Shown here one piece after another: positions 49,396 through 59,300 of a stretch of DNA of 64,000 bases (position 1 is the stretch's first letter; each line of letters begins with the position of its first letter). The translations under genes and the position numbers were made by a program. Origin of the DNA: Arenicola marina (lineage: Eukaryota > Annelida > Polychaeta > Arenicolidae); the NCBI GenBank assembly GCA_964019135.1, contig OZ025249.1, forward strand, positions 33,989,759-34,053,758, in the 5' to 3' direction. The notes beneath the pieces are model-generated. The model made no database searches, was not told the origin of the DNA, and saw only the letters and a list, made by a program, of their open reading frames with translations.

Positions 49396-50967
49396 CTACC
49401 GACGTCTGTGAGTGATGACGTCGTATACATCCTTTAAACTCTGACAAACCATCTGAGCTTGGTCCTGAAAAAAAACATCTAACTTCACAACGAGGACGTT
49501 CAAAACTGAAAACGGGATATTTTGTAGCAAGTGTGCTACTCTGGAATTATAATAAATTTCACTGCTTCTTGTGGTTATTCATATGGTTATTCAATACAGA
49601 AATTGTCCAGCTTCAACGATTTTAATCGCAATACATACAAGTGTGAGAAACTCACTCCACGATACGTAAGACATGTCACATGAATACTGCACATACAGAT
49701 ACCCGTATATAAGCAAATAATTAAGGGATATTACTAAACGTGATGTCCATTGTGCATACTATTATGATATACAGCAACCGTCTTACCATCATGTCCTTGA
49801 GTGCCATATCTGATCTTACCTCACTGTGACACTGGAAGACGTAACAGTCAAATACCGGCCGACCCACTTGTCCCACTTTGAGGGCCAAGTTACTCTTGTA
49901 GAAGCTGTCATTATAGTACACTATCTGTGCCACAGTGTGCAGTGGGTGTCTCTGCAATACCTCCTGCCATCCAAAGACATTGACAATAACTACATTACAG
50001 GAGAAACAGTGCGGTGCTCATCCTAAAATAGGCAATGTGACTTCGATGACATTGACAATAACTACATTACAGGAGAAACAGTGTGGTGCTCATCCTAAAA
50101 TAGGCAATGTGACTTCGATGACATTGACAATAACTACATTACAGGAGAAACAGTGCGGTGCTCATCCTAAAAAAGGCAATGTGACTTCGATGTGGCAAGT
50201 TCGGCAAATGAGCATAAGAGTAACATGTAACGTTACTGATATTCTTTGGTAAAATATGACATTCATATTTAGTGCCAAAATGGACGATACCGAAATCTGT
50301 TCCATATAAGCGACCATAAGCCAGCTACAGTAATATTACCTTCTTGTGTTGATCAAACACTTTTACACCATGTTTGGAGATAGTGAGCTTCACTATGTCT
50401 TCCTCTCTGGGCAACATGTGCACTTTGCCTTCAAGCTGTAATCAACATGCATACACATAGTATATAGGCAAGGTACCATGATTTTGCACAAATTATTAGC
50501 TTGGTAATAATGGTAATTGGTCTTCCTCTCTGGGCAAAATGTGCACTTTGCCTTCAAGCTGTAATCAACATGCATACACATAGTATATAGGCAAGGTACC
50601 ATGATTTTGCACAAATTATTAGCTTGGTAAAATTTGAAACAATCTAAAAAAATATTCCAAGCCTATTCATGCAGCAAATTCTTATACTATAACAATATAC
50701 CATTGTGATATAAGTTCACCTAACGATTTTTCTTATCTTGATTGACCATGGTCTTGGAACCATTTGCTGACTTTGCTATTACCTGGCCTTCCTCTACTCT
50801 ATCAATAAGTTGGACATCTGGATCACGGTGTTCAGTTCCTCCTAAATTGACATCTTGAATCATTCCAAGGTAGTATACTTCAAAGTGGTTAGCCCTTTGC
50901 AGGGAAGCTGTGCTGTCAAACTGCATGTTGTTTCTCAAAAGGAAGCATCCATGGTGAAATGGCTGAA
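49396..50967 (-). CDS. ITGB1BP1: ITGB1BP1 / ICAP1, integrin beta-1 binding PTB protein; 5' exon(s) unresolved
   Basis: Exons on the minus strand: 50783-50967, 50340-50435, 49820-49963, 49396-49464. They encode 163 residues with consistent phases. The first has FEVYYLGMIQDVNLGG and DVQLIDRVEEGQ, the second LPREEDIVKLTISKHGVKVF, the third EVLQRHPLHTVAQIVYYNDS and FDCYVFQCHSE, the last DQAQMVCQSLKDVYDVI then stop. In order and spacing these match vertebrate ICAP1 (EFRIKYVG; PPEEEFIMGVSKYGIKV; DVLHRHALYLIIRMV; EQAQAICKVLSTAFDSV). ICAP1 is a single PTB domain that binds the beta-1 integrin tail and the NPxY region of KRIT1. The Ser/Thr-rich N-terminus of about 50 residues is not found with confidence. 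A phase-compatible candidate exon lies at 51089-51152. The acceptor at 50968 has a good pyrimidine tract, but initiation inside this exon is also possible. Confidence 0.88.
49976..50195. repeat. Three 72-bp tandem copies beside an ICAP1 exon
   Basis: Near-identical copies start at 49976, 50048 and 50120 with GACATTGACAATAACTACAT and end around GGCAATGTGACTTCGAT. The array starts 13 bases from the ICAP1 exon boundary at 49963, so on the minus strand it sits directly upstream of the 3' splice site. Confidence 0.92.
50399..50640 (-). repeat. 122-bp tandem duplication covering the start of an ICAP1 exon and its 3' splice site
   Basis: The segment from TCTTCCTCTCTGGGCAA at 50399 recurs at 50521 with very few differences through CACAAATTATTAGCTTGGTAA. 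Each copy includes the acceptor ATTACAG and the first 12 codons of the exon; only the copy at 50399-50435 continues into the rest of the exon. The second copy at 50521-50557 is therefore an exon fragment with an intact 3' splice site but no donor. Confidence 0.93.
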
Positions 50968-51088
50968 CTGAGAAAGAAAAGCATAATCCTTGTTTTCAGG
51001 AAAAACTGTTTAAACTAATCATACCAGTTCTTTCCCTTAAGCCTAATGATGCATAAAAGTTGCTTCATATAACTAAATTTATTTTCAC

Positions 51089-51152
51089 CTGTTACCAAGT
51101 CCTTCTCTAGACCTACTTCAACTAGTAGAAAACTAGTTGGCAAGGCATCAAT
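51089..51152 (-). CDS. Candidate additional 5' exon of ICAP1 (tentative)
   Basis: On the minus strand TTCATTATCAG precedes a 64-nt open stretch (IDALPTSFLLVEVGLEKDLV) that ends at a GTGAAA donor. It ends with one base of a codon, which fits the two-base phase of the ICAP1 exon starting at 50967. The sequence does not resemble the vertebrate ICAP1 N-terminus, so support is splice-site and phase only. Confidence 0.25.
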
Positions 51153-51159
51153 CTGATAA

Positions 51160-53135
51160 TGAAAATACATTTACATACCATAATTCATAATACTGTAATC
51201 TGAGGGGTATGACTTATATACAACCTACCGATGAGTCTTGACCTCTTTCATGACATGAATCTCACAACGAAAGTGTAACTTATACACTATATATACACTT
51301 ATATGGCTCAAGTCCAGATATTTCTCAAAATTGGCTGGTGCGAATTATATACCGGTGCGACTAATACCCCAGAAATTATAATAGAGACGTTATAATGAAG
51401 GTAAGACTGAGTGTGTACTTGCATGATCAAAGTCCTTATGTAAAGCACTATAAGGAAAAAATTATGTACAAAACATAGTAAGCAGAGGTGTGGATAGTCC
51501 TGCAAGCAAGCCGCTGTAGCTACCACTAAAAGTAGTTTTGCGACTGGACCCATATCATAGAAGACTACGTTACATCTATGCCAAGAGTTCACCTGCACTG
51601 TGGCATGTTCACCTGTGGTGAGTACATGGCCTGAGGGTATGTTCGCTTTACCTGAAGCCGACAGGAAACAAACACCATTTTTTAAACCAGTTTTAACGGT
51701 TTGACCACCTAAACGTGAATACATAGTTCCATTTCTTTACAGTTTCAGCATGTATATTGGCAATGGTCATGTGCTAATGAAGTTATGCCAGCATAAATAT
51801 GCTGTCTGTTTCATTTACTACCTTCCATTGGACTGTCCGTTAATAAATTCATATCATATTGTAATCCAGAAGTCTCTATTCATTATATTTATGATTAACT
51901 ATGGTGTAGGTATTGATTGAACTGACAGTTTTGCTGAACCGCTACCATCAAATCAGCTCTTTTGATAGTTTCAAGATTTCAAGCAAACTGGTTTTCGGTT
52001 CTTATCCTGTCGAACAGTCAGTTCAGCAAACCGGTATTGGTTTCATGTAAATCGAACGGTGTATGGTCAGAACAGCCATACTAACAGAATGGCTGTATAA
52101 GTTAAGGTGGGTATGGTGGCAGTCTATAGGGGTGGGGGGGATTGGGGAAGGGTGCATGAAGCGATTAGCAGACCGTGTGCATAGCCGGGAAGATAAGCCA
52201 GCTGTATTCAATGACTCCTTAAGGGGTGGATCGGGTGTGAATTCGATTTTTTTACCTATAAGTTAATGTCCAAGGAACACGACATTACTGGATAATAATT
52301 AGCCATGAATCCATGGCTACGGTTGAAGAATCATAGCCATGTAGCATTCTATAGTGAAAAAATCAACTTCACATGACAAATTGAATTGTTTAAGTACAGT
52401 TATCATAATTAGCTTCAACAATGTAAAAGTACTTTTCTACATATAATTACTGATGTATGAACTCTTGCAAAGTTGTTGAACTCTTCAAAAGGAGCCATAA
52501 TTCCCCACTGGCATAAAAATGGACAACAACATGCCACCATTTTTTTTACAGGAAGTTGATCACTGCACATGTGCAAGGTCATCACATGATATTATAAGCC
52601 ATGCTAATTGGTTCATTGTTCAGGGACTCAGTCATTGGGTCAGTGAAAACACATGTTTTCATTTGAATTTCTGGTGACAGACTGGACTATTTTTGCCTTT
52701 CAAGAAAGGTTACTTGTGTGATTAGTCATTATACTTGTCAAGAAGTAATAAGAAAAGGATTAAGGTTTGTTTCTGTTATAAAACTTTTCCCACAGCAAAG
52801 GAGAATCAGAGCTACACTTGCTCAAAGTCAAACAACCCTGAAATGGGGTTGTTCCAGACCAGAATTTTACTATGGAATGCTACTAGGCTGTGTTTCAGCC
52901 CACACAGCTTAGGGTTCTGGGCTAGATAATAATGGAGTCCGAAGTCGATACCTGAGGACCCATTGTTTTCCGGTTATCTGATATCAGCCATTTGGCTATT
53001 GTTTATGTGTCTGGCCTCCGCTAAGCCACTAATAACCATGTCGCCGATCACCCCTCCCCCCCGTACTAGGGGGTGGGGAGACCATATGGCCATTGTGGTA
53101 GTACGGCCGTTCTGTCTATAGACCAGTCGAACACG
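51160..53135. other. Intergenic / ICAP1 5' region
   Basis: AT-rich, with a dispersed repeat at 51760-52056. ICAP1 5' exon(s) and promoter should lie here but cannot be placed. The minus-strand open frame at 51308-51724 shows no family features. Confidence 0.4.
51760..52056. repeat. Dispersed repeat, copy 2 (first copy at 10985-11256)
   Basis: Carries TTATGCCAGCATAAATATGC, TCATTTACTACCTTCCATTG, GACTGTCC and GGTTTCATGTAAATCGAAC in the same order as the first copy. Unclassified. Confidence 0.6.
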
Positions 53136-53142
53136 CCCTAAG

Positions 53143-53285
53143 CTAGACGAGAGTGCCTATTTCACCACGGGGGGTTACACAGCATAAGCCAGGTGCGCGT
53201 CTCGAGCTGTATCGCCCCAGGATTTTTGCCTGCATTCTATCGTGCCTATGTAACCCCCCGTGGTGGAATAGGCACTCGCGTCTAG
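53143..53285. mobile_element. 143-bp MITE with 37-bp terminal inverted repeats and 7-bp target duplication
   Basis: The ends are inverted repeats: left CTAGACGAGAGTGCCTATTT plus CACCACGGGGGGTTACA; right is its near-perfect reverse complement with one or two changes. CCCTAAG flanks both sides (53136-53142 and 53286-53292), a likely target-site duplication. Only about 70 bp lie between the TIRs, so the element is non-autonomous. Confidence 0.85.
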
Positions 53286-53796
53286 CCCTAAGCCTACTTT
53301 TTTTCTTTTACATTTTAACAGTGACGACTAAATTAAAATTCAACCAGGCTGTTTGTCAGCTTACCAGATCCTTAACAAAACACACTGCTTTATATAATCG
53401 TTCTAAGCAGCATTAGGCTGTTAGGCAACACGTCATGAACAGTTACCAGACCAAATTTCGTTTCGCCACGAAAAGGCCTCAAAGCGTAGAAACAGGTTCA
53501 GTCACTTTGCTGGTGTTGTTGTTTTGTGGGGATCCCCTTTCTTCTTCCGTCAAAGGAATCTCTTTTCCGAATGACGTCATTTGGAGATTTTAAAATAATA
53601 AAATAAAAAAGAGTTAAATTATATTTTTAAGAACTCATGCAATGGTTCGTAACGGAGTCAATAAAGAATTCGTTTTTTTTTAAGTGGATCTAGATCTAAA
53701 TAAAGTTTAGATTTGTGGAACCAGCAGGCCTTGTGCAAGTCGTTCAGACTTCCGGTTGCCGGTGTGCGCGAGCACGCGCGAGAGATACACACTTGG

Positions 53797-56281
53797 GGTA
53801 CGTCTAATTACCGAAGGGGGCTGGACGGGGCCGAAAACACTGGAGGGGGCTGGAGGGGGCCGGGATTTACCGAAGGGGGCTCGATATGGAGGGGGTTGAT
53901 GCTTAAATGAAAGGGGCTTGTGGGCATATTGGATTAAAAATAAACGGCAAATCATTCATTTATTTATTCCTTCAATTTACCGAAGGGGCTGGAGGGGGCC
54001 GGTATTTACCGACGGGGGCTCGATGGAGGGGGTTGATGATTAAATGAAAGGGGCTTGCGGGCATCTTGTGTTATTAGGGGACATCAAACAACCCTCAGAT
54101 CTGTGTTATTAGAGGACATCAAACAACCGTCAGACTTCGCCGACCAACTTCAGCAGGTGACAAACATGGTGCAGACAAGCCCATTTGTCCAAAGCGTCGT
54201 TCACCAGAAGGACAAGGTGTCATCCATCATTGTGTCTACACAAAAGACAGTGGAAGCAGCGAAGCAGATGTGTTGCACATCGGACAGTCCATCAGTTCTG
54301 GGAATCGACAGAACATTCAACCTGGGGAAGGTTTTTGTGACTGTTACGTCATACAAGCACAAAGGTCTGTTACGCAAAGACAGCAGCCAAAACCCCATAA
54401 TGTTCGGACCCTGGCTTCTTCACGGCACGTCTACGTTTGAGGTTTATGCCGCCTTCCTCGATCACATAGCGACTGCTTTCGGATCAAACAAGCAGCCGAA
54501 GTTGGTCATCGGTTCGGACGAGGAGGCTGCCCTTCGGCGAGCCATTCGGGAGAAATTCCCCAACTCTGACAACATCTTGTGCACGAGACATCTCAGGAAC
54601 AACGCCGACGACTATTTAAAAAACAAAGTGGGACTTAAGCGCTCAGACCGACAGGACACTGATCACTGAAGCAGTATTCGGAGAAAGCGGAGCTTTAGGC
54701 GCAGATGACAGTATTGTTTTCGATCAACGACTGAAAGACGTGAAGGACTTAGTGGCGGACAAGACGACGACTACCTGCTTTCAAAACCACATGGACAAGA
54801 GACTGACTACACTCCTGAAAGATGGAGTGTTTAATCCTTCACGAAGACACAACATTGCACACACAAAGTTACCGATTGATGTAAAGACGATAGTATGCAA
54901 ATGAAAAGCATGTGATCATTGAATGCATTGAATAAATAAATAAATGAATGATTTGCCAATTACCATTTTCGTTTTTGTTTTATTTTAATCCAAGATGCCC
55001 GTAAGCCACTTCCATTTAATCATCAACCCCCTCCATCGAGCCCCCTTCGGTAAATCCCGGCCCCCTCCAGCCCCCTTCGGTAAATCCCGGCCCCCTCCAG
55101 CCCCCTCCGGTAAATTGAAGGAATAACTAAATGAATGATTTGCCATTAATTTTTAATCCAAGATGCCCGTAAGCCACTTCCATTTAATCATCAACCCCCT
55201 CCATCAAGCCCCCTTCGGTAAATCCCGGCCCCCTCCAGCCCCCTTCGGTAAATCCCGGCCCCCTCTAGCCCCCTTCGGTAAATTGAAGGAATAACTAAAT
55301 GAATGATTTGCCATTAATTTTTAATCCAAGATGCCCGTAAGCCACTTCCATTTAATCATCAACCCCCTCCATCGAGCCTCCTTCGGTAAATCCCTGCCCC
55401 CTCCAGGCCCCTTCGGTAAATCCCTGCCCCCTCCAGGCCCCTTCGGTAAATCCCGGCCCCCTCTAGCCCCCTTTGGTAAATTGAAGGAATAACTAAATGA
55501 ATGATTTGCCATTAATTTTTAATCCAAGATGCCCGTAAGCCACTTCCATTTAATCATCAACCCCCTCCATCGAGCCCCCTTCGGTAAATCCCGGCCCCCT
55601 CCAGCCCCCTTCGGTAAATTGAAGGAATAACTAAATGAATGATTTGCCATTAATTTTTAATCCAAGATGCCCGTAAGCCACTTCCATTTAATCATCAACC
55701 CCCTCCATCGAGCCTCCTTCGGTAAATCCCTGCCCCCTCCAGGCCCCTTCGGTAAATCCCTGCCCCCTCCAGGCCCCTTCGGTAAATCCCGGCCCCCTCT
55801 AGCCCCCTTTGGTAAATTGAAGGAATAACTAAATGAATGATTTGCCATTAATTTTTAATCCAAGATGCCCGTAAGCCACTTCCATTTAATCATCAACCCC
55901 CTCCATCGAGCCCCCTTCGGTAAATCCCGGCCCCCTCCAGCCCCCTTCGGTAAATTGAAGGAATAACTAAATGAATGATCTGCCATTAATTTTTAATCCA
56001 AGATGCCCGTAAGCCACTTCCATTTAGTCATCAACCCCCTCCATCGAGCCCCCTTCGGTAAATCCCGGCCCCCTCCAGCCCCCTTCGGTAAATCCCGGCC
56101 CCCTCCAGGACCCTTCGGTAAATTGAAGGAATAACTAAATGAATGATCTGCCATTAATTTTTAATCCAAGATGCCCGTAAGCCACTTCCATTTAGTCATC
56201 AACCCCCTCCATCGAGCCCCCTTCGGTAAATCCCGGCCCCCTCCAGCCCCCTCCAGCCCACTTCGGTAATTAGACGCACCG
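53797..56281. mobile_element. MULE-type DNA transposon, about 2.5 kb, with internal repeat arrays
   Basis: CACACTTGG flanks both ends (53788-53796 and 56282-56290), a 9-bp direct repeat typical of Mutator-like insertions. Inside, both ends begin TCTAATTACCGAAG in inverted orientation after GGTACG (left) or GGTGCG (right). Both arms are built from GGGGGCTGGAGGGGGCCGGG plus ATTTACCGAA motifs. The left arm has about 1.5 copies of a longer unit; the right arm (55000-56270) has seven or eight. Two right-arm blocks starting at 55321 and 55657 look identical, giving a 336-bp higher-order period. A transposase fragment lies between the arms. Confidence 0.85.
54055..54903 (+). pseudogene. MULE-like transposase fragment, frameshifted
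   Basis: The first part (to about 54635) reads VLGIDRTFNLGKVFVTVTSY, then PKLVIGSDEEAALRRAI and ILCTRHLRNN. This gives two acidic catalytic-type residues (in GIDRTF and GSDEE) and a C-x2-H motif after the second, as in Mutator-like transposases. A single-base shift near 54633-54640 moves the frame. The continuation (ITEAVFGESGALG, DQRLKDVKDLVADKTTTTCF) runs to a stop near 54903. There is no clear start and the N-terminal DNA-binding part is missing. A 36-bp direct duplication lies at its left edge. It cannot encode a full enzyme as it stands. Confidence 0.75.
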
Positions 56282-56391
56282 CACACTTGGAACGCTAGGC
56301 TTATCAGTTTATCTGCTTATTTCCATCTAAAATTATTTCATTGTGCCCATTTATTAACGCAATTAGACGTTATAGAAACGGCCGTACCAGA

Positions 56392-59300
56392 ATGAGTATG
56401 CAAGAAGATGTTATCAAGATTGGGAAGAAGTTGGAAAAGATGGTGGCCAACGGAACGACGGTGAGTTATTTACTTGATAACCGCTTTCCGCGGGGTTTGT
56501 TATGATTTATTTTAGGCCCAGCCCTAGCCTAGAAGTTTTGTGTTAGGGAATCATATTATTCGTAAGATCTGTGATGGCGGTACTATCGGATAAGCTACTA
56601 TACTTCCTTGATATATAAAGCAAGGTTTCTTGCTCTATTTAGTGTAATTTGTTAAAGATGAGGTCCAATGAATGAATCGTAAAGCTTGTGTGGGCGATAA
56701 TTGGGGGGCTGGTACAAAAAGCCGAAGTAACCGCCGAAACTCCAAAGTTTATGCAAATCGACACAAAGAGCAAATGTGTGATGATATTATGAAAGGTCTA
56801 AACGAGTAATGAAGTCCAGTAATGGGACAGAACAGCAGCGGTCAGGAATGGAATTGGATGAAAAATGTGATAAACAAATGTGGCATAACTTAGCCATAAG
56901 CTTAAGGGCCATTAGAAGCGGCATTGTGAGCCTGAAAAGTTTCAAGTGTCGAAAAATTGTTTGCACTCTATTGGTGCTATTTATAAACATAAGCTAATAA
57001 TTGATATACCATTACAGTCTATGCATCCAGAAGAGCAAAATAAGCTATGGCCATGAAATAAGGGACATAATTTTTTGAAATTGTGTATCATTGCGAAATA
57101 TTTTATTCCAGGCAGTGCCGACAGAAAGCGGCCAGTTGAAAACTTGCTAAACCTCATCCAAATCAAAGTAGACGTAATGGTTTATTGCCAACGAGGCTTA
57201 TTTTGTTAATTTAACTTAAAATGGAATCTTACGTAAGACTTGAAGTTACCTTGTCGTCCCAAGTTTTTGTAAAGTTGGTCGTCATTTTTTACTTCTGGTT
57301 CGCAGAAAAGTAGTCCGTTTTATGGCACATTAACCCTTTATTTTCAAGAGTTCACAAATCAACGCAACATGTGTATTACTAGTCGGCCATATTGAATCTG
57401 CTTTATTTCCACCGGGAGCATTTGTTGCGTTACACCCATACGCACGGGGGATCATTCCTTATTCCACAATACTACAGCCGCTCTCGAACAACTCGAAAAA
57501 ATGGTCTGCGACAGCAAACACCATGAATATTGACATGTGTGTGTTAATCGATAATACATAATGGTAGTAAATGCTGGCTTACCATAAGGAAAATATAAAT
57601 TCATTTGCAAAAGGCCTTTGGCAATAATGAGTGTATTGGCAGACAAATCCGGCTTCGGAAAAGCAATCCTAAAAATATATCCTCGTGTGAACAGGTGAAG
57701 ACGACCATATATGATTCCATGCAAATATCGTATTATGATTGAACCATGTACTCGCCATGAAATAGAAAAAAGCTAACCTAATATTATCGGGATATTTCTC
57801 AAATTTTCTATCAAATTTTTAGGGTGAAGCTGTGCGTGTGGGTCGTGGCACACACAGACATGTGTTCGATCAGTGGTTTCTTTGTCTCCAGCCATTGAAC
57901 ATGCTGGTTATCAGTCAAGCAGAGCATGGAGAGTTCACGCTGGGGCTGCATATTGTTACACTGAGATAATAAAATTTGCCAGATTACTTAAATGTTAAAT
58001 GCATTTCAATAACCAACTGTTCGCCGCTGAGATTGAAATCCTTGCAAGTGACTTCAGTAACAAACGGGTTAATATTGTGTGTGGTGCCCTGTGGCATGTC
58101 ACGCGCTGGCATGTAAACAATCACCTGCGACCTCGTCGTTGGAAATATGACTTGACAGCAATCTGAAACATGATCGAATGATTTCTTTAACTCCATTATT
58201 TTTGTTTATTAAATTACTAAAGTATCCTTGTCTGATTTAGCTGAAATGTATACCGATTTCTTGAGAAACCTGCGAAACTAAAGCACGTGCGGTAACCGAA
58301 CAACATACTTTGGGTGTCGACGTCTTACTGAAAACATAGTTCCTGAAGTTGGTGAGCTTTTCCGAAGAAATATGGGCAATTTATGTCAATTCAGTTATGA
58401 AATATGGATACATGTTTGGATTATATTCAGTTCTAGTGTATATCAGCTAGAGACTGGCGGATTATAAACTGGTAAACAAATGCGTAGTAATATGAGACTA
58501 TGTGCGAAGTGTCCACGAAAAAAAGAGGGGAAGAAGACCCACAATATATCGGAAAATCCCAGGTAATGTGATGTGATCACTCTGATGAAGCTCCATAACT
58601 GGTAGGTATGACGTTGTAGAACATGCTTGTCAAGCATAAACGTAATCAGACAAAATATGACATGGGTTAATCCAGTCTAAAATTAAGCTTTGCTTAAATG
58701 CTTCTATTATCACCTTCGGTCAATAATGGCGACTAGCCGAGGACACATGTTTACAGAAAATCATCTGTCAGTCAGTAATATGGGTTTAGTAACGTTAAAT
58801 TATTCTCGTTGGTTCTACTTCGGACGATTGGGGAGACAATTAACTTAGTTTTAAGAGATATTGCTGTGGTTCTTAGGATGTGCACTTCTCACCATATTTC
58901 TTAATTTTCTTGTAATAAATAGGAAAAGGTGAGTGGTTAGAGCAAAGGCATGACTGGGGCTTCATTCATAATTTATCCGTGGACATTGTAGCAGAATATT
59001 TTAACAACTAAAGAGAGGTATGGCAGGTAAAACCAAATTTTCAAAAAATTACTCTGGTGTCAATAAACCGGTTCTACTGGCCCTTAAATGGAAAAACCAA
59101 GGAGCTTGACCTTATTCTTACACCAACCTAGAATCATTAGGCTATTAATAAAAGGTGAAAAAGGAAAAAGCTTGCAAAAAAAATAGCAAAGGGTGGAAAA
59201 GAGTTTCTGTAGTGAAGATGGTGGCATGTACACACATATAATCAATGTGATCTGGAAGAGTTACTCGGTTGATAGCCATAACAGAATATGCAATATATCT

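Noticed and set aside
49099..49411. Short + strand open frames in CpG-rich DNA beside the ICAP1 stop
   Set aside because: No recognisable domain, several frames open together, and they overlap the last ICAP1 exon on the other strand.
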